Source of the DNA: ATZT02 sp038145175
Lineage (GTDB): Bacteria > Actinomycetota > Actinomycetes > S36-B12 > UBA5976
Direction of reading: 5' to 3'
Assembly: GCA_038145175.1 (NCBI GenBank)
Contig: JAYQPE010000002.1
Location: forward strand, 124,001 to 188,000
Length of the DNA: 64,000 nucleotides
Position numbers and translations under genes: made by a program
Shown: piece by piece, positions 20,695 to 29,905 of the stretch
Position numbering within the stretch: position 1 is the stretch's first letter
Layout: every line of letters starts with the position of its first letter
Notes under the pieces: generated by a model
The model's input: the letters and a program-made list of their open reading frames with translations, nothing else
The model's database searches: none
Told to the model about the DNA's origin: nothing

Positions 20695-21069
20695 GTGCCT
20701 ACGATTCAACAACTCGTACGCAAAGGCCGTATTGAAAAATCGGCCAAGAGTAAAACTCCTGCGTTAAAAGGTTCACCTCAACGCAGAGGAGTTTGTACTC
20801 GCGTTTACACAACAACTCCAAAGAAACCAAATTCTGCTTTAAGAAAAGTTGCACGTGTTCGTTTATCTTCCGGAATGGAAGTGACTGCATACATTCCAGG
20901 TGTTGGACATAATTTGCAAGAACATTCAATTGTTTTAGTTCGTGGTGGACGTGTAAAAGATTTGCCAGGTGTTCGTTACAAAATTATTCGTGGCGCACTT
21001 GATACACAAGGCGTAAAAGATCGTAAGCAAGCCCGTAGCCGTTATGGTGCAAAGAAAGAGAAAAGCTAA
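20695..21069 (+). CDS. rpsL: 30S ribosomal protein S12
   Basis: Decoding-centre protein uS12, 124 aa. The conserved TTTPKKPNSALRKVARVRLS and GVGHNLQEHSIVLVRGGRVK are intact, with lysines at both streptomycin-resistance positions, so a wild-type sensitive form is expected. GTG 20695 has TGGAG upstream. It opens the str operon; its stop overlaps the rpsG ATG by one base. The leader region before it has short palindromes (CCCGATGTCGGG near 20550 and AGGGATAATCCCT at 20611). Confidence 0.97.
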   Translation: MPTIQQLVRKGRIEKSAKSKTPALKGSPQRRGVCTRVYTTTPKKPNSALRKVARVRLSSGMEVTAYIPGVGHNLQEHSIVLVRGGRVKDLPGVRYKIIRGALDTQGVKDRKQARSRYGAKKEKS

Positions 21070-21539
21070 TGCCACGTAAAGGCCCTGCATTAAAACGTCC
21101 ATTAGTTTCAGATCCTGTTTATAATTCACCTTTGATTACACAATTAGTAAATAAAATTTTGTCACGCGGTAAAAAATCAACAGCAGAATCAATTGTTTAC
21201 GGTGCATTAAATGGCGCAAAAGAAAAAAGTGGTACAGACTCATTAACAATTTTGAAAAAAGCTTTAGAAAATATCAAACCAACTGTTGAAGTTAAATCAA
21301 GAAGAGTTGGTGGCGCAACTTACCAAGTTCCAGTTGAAGTAAAACCTGCAAGAGCAACTGCACTTGCCCTGCGTTGGTTAGTTGATTATTCACGTGAACG
21401 TAGAGAAAAATCAATGACGGAAAGATTAACAAATGAAATTTTAGATGCATCAAATGGTTTAGGTGCATCAGTTAAGAAACGCGAAGATACTCACAAGATG
21501 GCTGAAGCAAATAAAGCATTTGCTCACTATCGCTGGTAA
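21069..21539 (+). CDS. rpsG: 30S ribosomal protein S7
   Basis: Primary 16S rRNA-binding protein uS7 of the small-subunit head, 156 aa. It starts MPRKGPALKRPLVSDPVYNS and contains the conserved VKSRRVGGATYQVPVEV loop and RWLVDYSRERREKSM. The ATG overlaps the rpsL stop by one base, and fusA follows after 12 nt. Confidence 0.97.
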   Translation: MPRKGPALKRPLVSDPVYNSPLITQLVNKILSRGKKSTAESIVYGALNGAKEKSGTDSLTILKKALENIKPTVEVKSRRVGGATYQVPVEVKPARATALALRWLVDYSRERREKSMTERLTNEILDASNGLGASVKKREDTHKMAEANKAFAHYRW

Positions 21540-21551
21540 AGGATAAATACA

Positions 21552-23651
21552 GTGTCAACCGGAACTCAATTAGATTTAGCCAAGACCAGAAATATAGGCA
21601 TCATGGCTCATATTGATGCTGGTAAAACTACAACCACTGAAAGAATTCTTTTCTACACAGGCGTTAATTACAAAATTGGTGAAGTTCATGATGGCGCAGC
21701 AACCATGGATTGGATGCCACAAGAACAAGAACGCGGAATCACTATTACTTCTGCTGCAACAACATGTACTTGGAAAGATCACACAATCAACATCATTGAT
21801 ACTCCAGGTCACGTTGATTTCACAGTTGAAGTTGAAAGATCATTAAGAGTTTTAGACGGAGCAGTTGCAGTATTTGATGGAGTAGCAGGTGTTGAACCAC
21901 AATCAGAAACAGTTTGGCGTCAAGCAGATCGTTACAAAGTTCCAAGAATTGCATTCATCAACAAACTAGATAGAACAGGTGCTGTTTATACCCGCACTTA
22001 TGACATGTTGATTGAAAGATTAAGTGCTCCAGTTGTATTACTTCAACTTCCAATTGGAACTGAAAGTGAATTTGCAGGAATCGTTGATCTAATCGATATG
22101 AAAGCTTATGTTTGGGATTTAGAAGCAAATAAAGGTGACGAATTTAGAACCGAAGAAATTCCTGCAAACATGCTAGAAGAAGCAAAAGCTAAACGTGCAG
22201 AAATGATTGAAAAATTAGCTGACGTTGATGATTCAATCATGGAATTATTCATGGAAGAAAAAGAACCAACAACTGAACAAATTATTGGTGCAATTAGAAA
22301 AGGCACAGTTAATTTCACCGTAGTTCCAGTGATTATGGGTTCAGCATTTAAAAATAAAGGTGTACAACAAATGTTGGATGCGGTAACTCGTTATCTTCCA
22401 TCACCTTTAGATATTGGTTCAATAAAAGGTTTCAAACAAGGCGATTCATCAGTAGAAATAGAAAGATCTCCATCTGATACCGAACCATTCTCAGCTTTAG
22501 CTTTCAAAATTATGAGTGATCCACATCTTGGAAAATTAACTTATATAAGAATTTATTCTGGAAAATTAGAACCAGGAACTGGTGTATTAAATAGCACCAA
22601 AGATAGAAAAGAAAGAATTGGCAAGATTTATCAAATGCACGCAAATAAGCGTGATGAAAAAGAATCAGCTTCAGCAGGATCAATCGTGGCAGTTATGGGT
22701 CTTAAAGACACCACCACTGGAGATACTTTGTGTGATTCCGATAAACCAGTCGTTCTGGAATCAATGGATTTTCCAGATCCAGTTATTCACGTAGCAATTG
22801 AACCAAAAACTAAGAACGATCAAGACAAATTAGCCACAGCAATTCAAAGACTTGCAGAAGAAGATCCAACTTTTCATGTTCGTGGAGATGAAGAAACAGG
22901 CCAAACCATCATCGGTGGAATGGGCGAATTGCATCTAGAAGTTCTAGTAGATCGTATGAAGAGAGAATTCAAAGTAGAAGCAAACGTTGGTAAACCACAA
23001 GTTGCATATCGCGAAACAATTACTAAGAAAGTTGAAAAAGTTGATTACACCCACAAGAAGCAATCTGGTGGTGCAGGACAATTTGCTCGCGTAATTATTG
23101 ATATTGAACCAAACTTGACAGAAGGTGGCGGTTACGAATTCATCAACAAAGTAACTGGTGGACGTATTCCAAGAGAATATATTCCTTCAGTTGATGACGG
23201 TGCTCAAGAAGCAATGACTAATGGTGTTTTAGCTGGATATCAAATGGTTGATATCAAAGTAACTTTGCAAGATGGCGCTTACCACGATGTTGACTCATCT
23301 GAACTTGCATTCAAAATTGCAGGATCAATGGCATTTAAAGAAGCTGCTAGAAAAGCACATCCAGTTTTATTAGAACCAATGATGGATGTTGAAGTAGTAA
23401 CTCCTGAAGATTTCATGGGAGATGTAATTGGAGATTTGAATTCACGTCGTGGCCAAATCCAAGCAATGGATGAAAGAGCTGGAGCAAGAGTTGTTAAAGC
23501 TTTAGTTCCATTGAGCGAAATGTTTGGTTACGTAGGTGACTTGCGATCAAAAACACAAGGACGCGCAAGTTACACAATGCAGTTTCATTCTTACGCGCAA
23601 GTACCAGATGCAGTTTCGAAAGAAATTGTTGCCAAGGTTCGCGGCGAGTAA
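21552..23651 (+). CDS. fusA: Elongation factor G
   Basis: Translocation GTPase, 699 aa. G1 AHIDAGKTTTTER, switch II DTPGHVDFTVEV and G4 NKLDRTG are intact. Domain IV carries HKKQSGGAGQFARV, and the C-terminal domain has GYVGDLRSKTQGRASYTM. GTG 21552 gives MSTGTQLDLAKTRNIGIMAH. Its place after rpsG and before tuf is the standard str operon order. Only one copy is in the window. Confidence 0.97.
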   Translation: MSTGTQLDLAKTRNIGIMAHIDAGKTTTTERILFYTGVNYKIGEVHDGAATMDWMPQEQERGITITSAATTCTWKDHTINIIDTPGHVDFTVEVERSLRVLDGAVAVFDGVAGVEPQSETVWRQADRYKVPRIAFINKLDRTGAVYTRTYDMLIERLSAPVVLLQLPIGTESEFAGIVDLIDMKAYVWDLEANKGDEFRTEEIPANMLEEAKAKRAEMIEKLADVDDSIMELFMEEKEPTTEQIIGAIRKGTVNFTVVPVIMGSAFKNKGVQQMLDAVTRYLPSPLDIGSIKGFKQGDSSVEIERSPSDTEPFSALAFKIMSDPHLGKLTYIRIYSGKLEPGTGVLNSTKDRKERIGKIYQMHANKRDEKESASAGSIVAVMGLKDTTTGDTLCDSDKPVVLESMDFPDPVIHVAIEPKTKNDQDKLATAIQRLAEEDPTFHVRGDEETGQTIIGGMGELHLEVLVDRMKREFKVEANVGKPQVAYRETITKKVEKVDYTHKKQSGGAGQFARVIIDIEPNLTEGGGYEFINKVTGGRIPREYIPSVDDGAQEAMTNGVLAGYQMVDIKVTLQDGAYHDVDSSELAFKIAGSMAFKEAARKAHPVLLEPMMDVEVVTPEDFMGDVIGDLNSRRGQIQAMDERAGARVVKALVPLSEMFGYVGDLRSKTQGRASYTMQFHSYAQVPDAVSKEIVAKVRGE

Positions 23652-23661
23652 GAAAGAAAGA

Positions 23662-23694
23662 TCCGGATTATTAGCAAACTGCTAAAAATTCGGA
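23662..23694 (+). other. Hairpin in the fusA-tuf gap
   Basis: TTAGCA-AAC-TGCTAA (23671-23685) inside an outer TCCG/CGGA pair (23662-23665 and 23691-23694). It is followed by an A-run, not a T-run, so it is not a typical plus-strand terminator; it may shape the tuf leader or process the mRNA. Confidence 0.4.
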
Positions 23695-23725
23695 ATAAAA
23701 AAACGCAGGTCAGAGGAGAAGCAAA

Positions 23726-24916
23726 GTGGCAAAGGCCAAATTCGAGCGTACAAAACCGCACGTAAATATCGGCACCATCGGCCACATCGACCACGGCAAA
23801 ACCACATTGACCGCGGCGATAACCAAGGTGCTACACGACAAATATCCGGATGTAAATCCATTTACTCCGTTCGACCAAATTGACAAAGCTCCTGAAGAGC
23901 GTCAACGCGGTATCACCATTTCGATCGCACATGTCGAATACCAAACAGAAGCACGTCACTATGCACACGTTGACTGCCCTGGACACGCTGACTACATCAA
24001 GAACATGATTACTGGTGCAGCTCAGATGGACGGAGCAATCCTTGTTGTTGCTGGAACTGACGGTCCAATGCCACAAACAAAAGAACACGTTTTGTTGGCA
24101 CGCCAAGTTGGTGTTCCTGCAATCGTTGTTGCATTAAATAAGTGCGACACAGCAGATCCAGATTTATTAGAACTTGTTGAAGAAGAAATCAGAGAACTTC
24201 TAAACAAGTATGAATTCCCAGGAAAAGATACTCCAATTGTTCGCATCTCAGCTTTGAAAGCTTTGGAAGGCGATGCAAAATGGGCAGATTCAATTATGGA
24301 ACTAATGGGTGCAGTTGACTCATTTATTCCAACTCCAAAACGCGAAATTGATAAACCATTCCTTATGCCAGTGGAAGATGTTTTCACCATCACTGGCCGT
24401 GGAACAGTTATTACTGGTCGTATCGAACGCGGACAAGTAAAAGTTAACGAAGAAGTTGAAATCGTGGGTATCCGCGAAACTTCACAAAAAACTATCGTTA
24501 CTGGAATTGAAATGTTCCGCAAACTTCTTGACGAAGGTCAAGCTGGCGAAAACGTTGGTTTGTTACTTCGTGGAACAAAGAGAGAAGATGTTGAACGCGG
24601 CATGGTTGTTGTTAAACCAGGTTCAGCAACTCCTCACACAAATTTCGAAGCTCAAGTTTATATTTTGAGCAAAGATGAAGGTGGACGTCACACTCCATTC
24701 TTCAACAACTACCGTCCACAGTTCTACTTCCGTACAACTGACGTGACTGGTGTTTGCCAACTACCAAACGGTGTCGAAATGGTTATGCCAGGCGACAACA
24801 CTGAAATGAAAGTTGAATTAATTCAACCAATTGCAATGGAAGATGGTCTTCGTTTTGCAATTCGTGAAGGTGGCCGCACAGTAGGGGCTGGAAGAGTTAC
24901 CAAAATCGTTAAGTAA
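23726..24916 (+). CDS. tuf: Elongation factor Tu
   Basis: GTPase that delivers aminoacyl-tRNA to the ribosome, 396 aa. G1 GHIDHGKTTLTAAI, switch II DCPGHADYIKNM and G4 NKCDTAD are intact; the C-terminal barrel ends GAGRVTKIVK. GTG 23726 has GAGGAG upstream. The first 120 nt are about 52% G+C, well above the rest of the gene and the window, which suggests strong constraint or a recombined segment. Confidence 0.98.
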   Translation: MAKAKFERTKPHVNIGTIGHIDHGKTTLTAAITKVLHDKYPDVNPFTPFDQIDKAPEERQRGITISIAHVEYQTEARHYAHVDCPGHADYIKNMITGAAQMDGAILVVAGTDGPMPQTKEHVLLARQVGVPAIVVALNKCDTADPDLLELVEEEIRELLNKYEFPGKDTPIVRISALKALEGDAKWADSIMELMGAVDSFIPTPKREIDKPFLMPVEDVFTITGRGTVITGRIERGQVKVNEEVEIVGIRETSQKTIVTGIEMFRKLLDEGQAGENVGLLLRGTKREDVERGMVVVKPGSATPHTNFEAQVYILSKDEGGRHTPFFNNYRPQFYFRTTDVTGVCQLPNGVEMVMPGDNTEMKVELIQPIAMEDGLRFAIREGGRTVGAGRVTKIVK

Positions 24917-24939
24917 TTAACGAAACCGTTGATTTTCAG

Positions 24940-24964
24940 GCGGAGTGGGCAAAACTTACTCCGC
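24940..24964 (+). other. Hairpin between tuf and rpsJ
   Basis: GCGGAGT (24940-24946) pairs with ACTCCGC (24958-24964) around an 11-nt loop. There is no T-run, so it is at best a weak terminator or part of the S10 operon leader. Confidence 0.4.
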
Positions 24965-25014
24965 TTGAAGCCAACAAAAGAAAACTAGAAAAGAAAGTAG
25001 AGAAGCAAAACCAA

Positions 25015-25323
25015 ATGGCCGGACAAAAGATCCGTATCAGGCTCAAAGCCTACGACCATGAGGTCATTGATTCTTCAGCGAAAAAAATCGTTGAAACAGT
25101 GACTAAGACTGGTGCAAAGGTTGCTGGTCCTGTACCGCTTCCTACTGAAAAAAATGTTTATGTTGTGATTCGTTCACCATTTAAATACAAAGATTCTCGT
25201 GAACATTTCGAAATGAGAACACACAAAAGACTTATCGACATTTTGGATCCAACTCCAAAAACTGTTGATTCATTAATGCGTCTGGACCTACCAGCCGGTG
25301 TTGATATTGAAATTAAGTTGTAA
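25015..25323 (+). CDS. rpsJ: 30S ribosomal protein S10
   Basis: uS10, 102 aa, in the small-subunit head and also the NusE antitermination factor. The start MAGQKIRIRLKAYDHEVID and the segment PLPTEKNVYVVIRSP are diagnostic. First gene of the S10 operon, separated from tuf by 98 nt. AAAGAAAGTAGAGAAGC before the ATG supplies a loose Shine-Dalgarno. Confidence 0.97.
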   Translation: MAGQKIRIRLKAYDHEVIDSSAKKIVETVTKTGAKVAGPVPLPTEKNVYVVIRSPFKYKDSREHFEMRTHKRLIDILDPTPKTVDSLMRLDLPAGVDIEIKL

Positions 25324-25343
25324 AGAAAAGAGGTGATGAACAA

Positions 25344-26009
25344 ATGGATCGTAATGTAAAAGGCATATTGGGTGAAAAACTTGGTATGACACAAGTTTGG
25401 GATGAAGCAAACAAAGTAATTCCAGTAACCGTTATTAAAGCTGGTCCAAATGTTGTCACCAAAGTTAGAACTAAAGAAGAAGATGGTTACACAGCAGTGC
25501 AATTAGCTTTTGGTGAAATTGATCCAAGAAAAGTTAACAAACCAGAAAAAGGTCACTTTGCAAAAGCAGGAGTTACTCCAAGAAGACACGTTGTAGAAAT
25601 TAGAACACTTGATGCCAACAATTACACGTTAGGTCAAGAAATTAACGCAGATCTTTTTGAAGCTGGAGAAGCAGTTGATGTAACTGGAACCAGCAAAGGT
25701 AAAGGTTTTGCAGGTGTAATGAAACGTCATGGTTTCCATGGACTTCGCGCATCACATGGTGTGGAAAGAAAACACAGATCTCCAGGTTCAGTTGGTGCAA
25801 ACTCAACTCCAGGCAGAGTTTTTAAAGGTTTAAAAATGGCAGGACGCATGGGTTCAGATCGTGTCACCACAGTGAACATGACAATTGCACAAATAGATCC
25901 AGAAAATAATTTAATTCTTGTTAAAGGTGCAGTACCTGGAGCAATTGGCTCTTTAGTTTTAATTAGATCTGCTGCCAAGACACAAATTGTGAAGGCAGGT
26001 AAAAAATAA
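25344..26009 (+). CDS. rplC: 50S ribosomal protein L3
   Basis: uL3, 221 aa, an early assembly protein near the peptidyl-transferase centre. GILGEKLGMTQVWDE at the start and GTSKGKGFAGVMKRHGF with the GRVFKGLKMAGRMG loop are family hallmarks. AGAGGTGATG precedes ATG 25344. Its stop overlaps the rplD ATG by one base. Confidence 0.97.
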   Translation: MDRNVKGILGEKLGMTQVWDEANKVIPVTVIKAGPNVVTKVRTKEEDGYTAVQLAFGEIDPRKVNKPEKGHFAKAGVTPRRHVVEIRTLDANNYTLGQEINADLFEAGEAVDVTGTSKGKGFAGVMKRHGFHGLRASHGVERKHRSPGSVGANSTPGRVFKGLKMAGRMGSDRVTTVNMTIAQIDPENNLILVKGAVPGAIGSLVLIRSAAKTQIVKAGKK

Positions 26010-26689
26010 TGCCTAGCATACAAATTACTTCTCCAAGTGGAACAAGTGCAGGAAATATGGAATTGCCTGCAGATATTTTTGATTGCCAAGTAAATGTGCC
26101 ATTAATGCATCAAGTGGTCACAGCACAATTAGCAGCAGCTAGACAAGGTACTCAAAAAACTAAATCACATTCAGATGTTTCCGGTGGTGGTAAAAAACCT
26201 TACAAGCAAAAAGGCACAGGTAATGCTCGTCAAGGTTCTATTCGTTCTCCACAATGGACAGGTGGTGGACATGTTCACTCAATTTCACCAAGAGATTACG
26301 AACAAAGAACTCCTAAGAAAATGAAATTAGCGGCACTTCGTTCAGCTTTGAGTGATAGAGCTCGCGAAAAACAAATACATATACTTTCAGCAATTGTGGA
26401 AGGTGACAAACCTTCAACTAAACAAGGTGTGCAAGCTGTTCGAAATGTTGCCAAGGGTAAAAAAGTTTTGGTAATTGTTTCACTAAATGAATTAGTAGGC
26501 TGGTTCTCATTAAGAAATGTTAAAGAATTACATGTGGTATCTCCAGGACAACTAAATACTTACGACGTATTAAATGCAGATGATGTTGTATTTACAAAAT
26601 TAGCTTTGGAAGAATTTTTGAGTGGTCCTCGTACTGGAAAATCAGCAAGTGCTGTGGGACGCTCAACTGATGCAGAGGTTGGTGCATAA
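26009..26689 (+). CDS. rplD: 50S ribosomal protein L4
   Basis: uL4, 226 aa, which lines the exit tunnel and in some bacteria controls its own operon. The extended loop KKPYKQKGTGNARQGSIRSP is intact. The C-terminal tail after about residue 205 is a Gly/Ser/Ala-rich extension beyond the usual end, likely disordered. The gene abuts rplW directly. Confidence 0.96.
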   Translation: MPSIQITSPSGTSAGNMELPADIFDCQVNVPLMHQVVTAQLAAARQGTQKTKSHSDVSGGGKKPYKQKGTGNARQGSIRSPQWTGGGHVHSISPRDYEQRTPKKMKLAALRSALSDRAREKQIHILSAIVEGDKPSTKQGVQAVRNVAKGKKVLVIVSLNELVGWFSLRNVKELHVVSPGQLNTYDVLNADDVVFTKLALEEFLSGPRTGKSASAVGRSTDAEVGA

Positions 26690-26989
26690 ATGAATCCAAA
26701 TGATTTAAGAAATGTTTTAATAGCACCTGTTGTTTCTGAAAAGAGTTACTCACTTTTAGATGAAAATAAATACACATTTGAAGTAAGAAAAGATGCTAAC
26801 AAAACTCAAATCAGACAAGCAGTTGAAAAATTATTCAAAGTAAAAGTTTTAAGTGTTAACACACTTAATCGAAAAGGTAAGACTTACCGCACTCGTTTTG
26901 GTGAAGGATCAAGATCTGACACAAAAAGAGCAATTGTTTCCCTTGCGCAAGGGGATCGAATTGACATATTCAATGCGCCAAGTGCATAA
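26690..26989 (+). CDS. rplW: 50S ribosomal protein L23
   Basis: uL23, 99 aa, at the tunnel exit where trigger factor and SRP dock. RNVLIAPVVSEKSYSLLDEN and KVLSVNTLNRKGKTYR are typical. ATG 26690 directly follows the rplD stop, so translation is probably coupled. Confidence 0.96.
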   Translation: MNPNDLRNVLIAPVVSEKSYSLLDENKYTFEVRKDANKTQIRQAVEKLFKVKVLSVNTLNRKGKTYRTRFGEGSRSDTKRAIVSLAQGDRIDIFNAPSA

Positions 26990-27007
26990 AGGGGAGGTTG
27001 AACAAAA

Positions 27008-27853
27008 TTGGGAATTAGAAAATTAAAACCAACCACACCATCTAATCGTGGTGCAAGTGTTGCTGACTTTACAGAGTTAACCCGTTCAACACCTGAAAAA
27101 TCTTTGATCAAACCAATCAATTCAAAAGGTGGCAGAAATAATCAAGGAAGAATTACCACTCGTCATCAAGGTGGCGGACACAAACGTGCTTACCGTGTGA
27201 TTGATTTCAAACGTTTAGATAAAGACGGAGTTCCTGCAAAAGTTGCCCATATTGAATATGACCCAAATAGAACTGCTCGTATTGCTTTAATTCATTTTGC
27301 TGATGGAGAAAAAAGATACATTCTTGCTCCAAACAGATTAAAACAAAATGATCCAATTGAAACAGGACCTAACGCTGATATTAAACCAGGAAACAATTTG
27401 CCAATTAGAAATATTCCAGTAGGTACTGTGATTCACGCTGTTGAATTACGACCAGGTGGAGGTGCCAAAATGGCACGTTCAGCTGGAGCAAGTGTGCAAT
27501 TAGTTGCAAAAGAAGGACAACTTGCACAACTTCGTCTGCCATCTGGAGAAATTAGAAGTGTTGATGTTAGATGCCGTGCAACTGTTGGTGAAGTTGGTAA
27601 CGCTGAACAATCAAACATCAGTTGGGGTAAAGCAGGACGTAAACGTTGGAAAGGTGTTAGACCAACCGTGCGTGGTGTTGTGATGAACCCAGTAGATCAT
27701 CCACACGGTGGTGGTGAAGGTAAAACTTCTGGAGGTCGCCATCCAGTAAATCCTTCAGGTAAACCAGAAGGAAGAACTCGTAGACCAAATAAAGCTTCAC
27801 AAAAATTTATTGTCAGACGTCGTCCAGCAAATAAAGCAAGGAGTGCTAAGTAA
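27008..27853 (+). CDS. rplB: 50S ribosomal protein L2
   Basis: uL2, 281 aa, needed for subunit joining and peptidyl-transferase activity. GGRNNQGRITTRHQGGGHK and the C-terminal VRGVVMNPVDHPHGGGEG, with the conserved His, are present. The start is TTG 27008, decided by GGGGAGG 8-10 nt upstream and by the protein beginning MGIRKLKPTTPSNR. It overlaps rpsS by one base. Confidence 0.97.
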   Translation: MGIRKLKPTTPSNRGASVADFTELTRSTPEKSLIKPINSKGGRNNQGRITTRHQGGGHKRAYRVIDFKRLDKDGVPAKVAHIEYDPNRTARIALIHFADGEKRYILAPNRLKQNDPIETGPNADIKPGNNLPIRNIPVGTVIHAVELRPGGGAKMARSAGASVQLVAKEGQLAQLRLPSGEIRSVDVRCRATVGEVGNAEQSNISWGKAGRKRWKGVRPTVRGVVMNPVDHPHGGGEGKTSGGRHPVNPSGKPEGRTRRPNKASQKFIVRRRPANKARSAK

Positions 27854-28137
27854 TGGCTAGAAGTTTGAAAAAAGGTCCATTTGTTGACGCTCACTTGTTG
27901 AAAAAAGTGAACGATCAAAATGAAAAGAAAACTAAGAACGTTATTAAATCTTGGTCCCGTCGTTCCATGATTATTCCTGACATGCTTGGTCACACTATTG
28001 CTGTGCATGATGGAAAAAAACATATTCCAGTTTTTATTACCGAACAAATGGTTGGACATAAACTTGGCGAATTTGCTCCTACCAGAACTTTTCGTGGACA
28101 CGTTAAGGGCGATGACAAGAAAGCAACAAACGAATAA
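27853..28137 (+). CDS. rpsS: 30S ribosomal protein S19
   Basis: uS19, 94 aa, in the small-subunit head. It starts MARSLKKGPFVDAHLLKKV and contains WSRRSMIIPDMLGHTIAVHD and GEFAPTRTFRGH. The ATG overlaps the rplB stop. Confidence 0.97.
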   Translation: MARSLKKGPFVDAHLLKKVNDQNEKKTKNVIKSWSRRSMIIPDMLGHTIAVHDGKKHIPVFITEQMVGHKLGEFAPTRTFRGHVKGDDKKATNE

Positions 28138-28143
28138 AGGATT

Positions 28144-28692
28144 ATGACAATGGAATCTAGAGCCTCAGCACGTTTCGTGCGAATCACACCGATGAAAGCT
28201 CGTCGTGTGGTTAATTTAATTCGTGGTCTTTCTGCCAGAGAAGCACAAGCAGTCTTAAAATATGCAGAACAAGCAGCAAGTGAAACCGTGGGAAAAGTTT
28301 TAAATTCAGCAATGGCAAATGCCAAAAATAATTTAAATGTTGATCCTGCAACTTTGTATGTAGCAGAAGCTTTCGTTGATGAAGGCCCAACCATGAAAAG
28401 AATTAGACCTCGTGCGCAAGGAAGAGCGTATCGAATTGATAAAAGAACTTCTCACATAACTTTAATTTTGGAACCACAAGGATCTGCTCCAAGAAGAAAA
28501 CCTGGCAGACGTCCAAACAAACCAAAAGCACAACAAAAAATTGAAACCAAAACTACTAAAGCAGTTGCAAAAGCAGCTCCTGCAAAAGTAAATGAAAGTG
28601 CAGAAGCAGTACAGAAAGCACCAGCAAAGAAAACTGCGAAAAAAGCTGTAGCGAAAAAAACAACCAAGAAAACTGAAGGAGGCAAAAACTAA
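28144..28692 (+). CDS. rplV: 50S ribosomal protein L22
   Basis: uL22, 182 aa, whose beta-hairpin reaches into the exit tunnel near the macrolide site. Conserved ARFVRITPMKARRVVNLIRG and AQGRAYRIDKRTSHI are present. The last 60 or so residues are an Ala/Lys-rich basic tail (AKKTAKKAVAKKTTKK), longer than the core of the family but common in actinobacteria. A second ATG three codons in is an alternative start. Its stop overlaps rpsC by one base. Confidence 0.95.
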   Translation: MTMESRASARFVRITPMKARRVVNLIRGLSAREAQAVLKYAEQAASETVGKVLNSAMANAKNNLNVDPATLYVAEAFVDEGPTMKRIRPRAQGRAYRIDKRTSHITLILEPQGSAPRRKPGRRPNKPKAQQKIETKTTKAVAKAAPAKVNESAEAVQKAPAKKTAKKAVAKKTTKKTEGGKN

Positions 28693-29480
28693 TGGGTCAA
28701 AAAGTTAACCCACATGGCTTCCGTTTGGGATATACCTCTGATTACACCAGTAAATGGTTTGCAGACTCAACCAAAAAAGGTGAAAGATATCAAGACTATA
28801 TAAAGGAAGATATTTTAATTCGTGAAAAATTAACAGCCGGCATGGAAAGAGCTGGAATTAGTCATGTTGATATTGAAAGAACTCGTGAAAGAGTAAGAAT
28901 TGATATTCATACAGCACGTCCTGGAATTGTGATTGGTCGTCGTGGACAAGAAGCAGATCGAATCAGAATTGATTTAGAAAAATTAACAGGCAAACAAGTT
29001 CAATTAAACATTTTGGAAGTAAAAAATCCAGAAGTTAACGCTCAACTTGTTGCTCAAGGTGTTGCAGAACAATTAGCAAGTCGTGTTTCATTTAGACGTG
29101 CGATGAGAAAAGGTATGCAAACCGCCCTTAAAGGTGGAGCAAAAGGAATTAGAGTTCAAGTTTCTGGTCGTCTGGGTGGCGCAGAAATGAGTCGTTCAGA
29201 GTTTTATCGTGAAGGAAGAGTTCCACTACATACTTTAAGAGCAAACATTGAATTTGGTTTCCATGAAGCTCACACCACATTCGGTCGAATTGGTTGCAAA
29301 GTTTGGATTTTCAAAGGTGATGCACCAGTTACCAAAGCAGAAAAAGAAGCAAAAGCTCAACAAGCAAAACTTCAAGCTCAAGCAGCACAAATTGCTAAGC
29401 AAACTAAACCTGCCAGAAAACCTAAGAAAGAAAAAGCAGAAAAAGAAGTTGCAAGCACTGATTCAGGAAGTGGTGAGTAA
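28692..29480 (+). CDS. rpsC: 30S ribosomal protein S3
   Basis: uS3, 262 aa, at the mRNA entry channel. The KH domain includes GIVIGRRGQEADRIR, and the C-terminal domain has GRLGGAEMSRSEFYREGRVPLHTLRA. The last 45 residues form a charged Lys/Ala/Glu tail, an extension often seen in actinobacteria. Confidence 0.97.
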   Translation: MGQKVNPHGFRLGYTSDYTSKWFADSTKKGERYQDYIKEDILIREKLTAGMERAGISHVDIERTRERVRIDIHTARPGIVIGRRGQEADRIRIDLEKLTGKQVQLNILEVKNPEVNAQLVAQGVAEQLASRVSFRRAMRKGMQTALKGGAKGIRVQVSGRLGGAEMSRSEFYREGRVPLHTLRANIEFGFHEAHTTFGRIGCKVWIFKGDAPVTKAEKEAKAQQAKLQAQAAQIAKQTKPARKPKKEKAEKEVASTDSGSGE

Positions 29481-29483
29481 TTT

Positions 29484-29903
29484 ATGTTGATTCCAAAAAG
29501 AGTTGCGCATAGAAAACAACATCACCCTAAGCGTGCTGGTAAATCTAAGGGTGCTACAAAAATTGAATTTGGTGATTACGGTTTGCAAGCACTAACAAGT
29601 TCATATGTCACAAACCGACAAATTGAAGCTGCACGTATTGCGATGACCAGACACTTAAAACGTGGTGGAAAAGTTTGGATAAATATTTATCCAGATCGTC
29701 CTTTGACAAAAAAACCTGCTGAAACTCGTATGGGATCTGGTAAAGGATCACCTGAATGGTGGGTAGCAAACGTGAAACCAGGACGTGTGATGTTTGAAGT
29801 TACTTTTCCTGATGAAAAAGTTGCTAGAGAAGCTTTGACTAGAGCAATGCACAAGTTGCCTATGAAATGTCGAATCGTTACTCGTGAAGTGGTGGAGGGA
29901 TAA
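29484..29903 (+). CDS. rplP: 50S ribosomal protein L16
   Basis: uL16, 139 aa, which shapes the A-site tRNA pocket. MLIPKRVAHRKQHHPKRAGK and RMGSGKGSPEWWVANVKPG are diagnostic. It lies 3 nt after rpsC; the Shine-Dalgarno GTGGTGAG falls inside the end of rpsC. Confidence 0.97.
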   Translation: MLIPKRVAHRKQHHPKRAGKSKGATKIEFGDYGLQALTSSYVTNRQIEAARIAMTRHLKRGGKVWINIYPDRPLTKKPAETRMGSGKGSPEWWVANVKPGRVMFEVTFPDEKVAREALTRAMHKLPMKCRIVTREVVEG

Positions 29904-29905
29904 AA

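Noticed and set aside
28500..28690. Lys/Ala-rich repeat at the end of rplV as a separate element
   Set aside because: It is an in-frame basic C-terminal extension, as in other actinobacterial L22 proteins.
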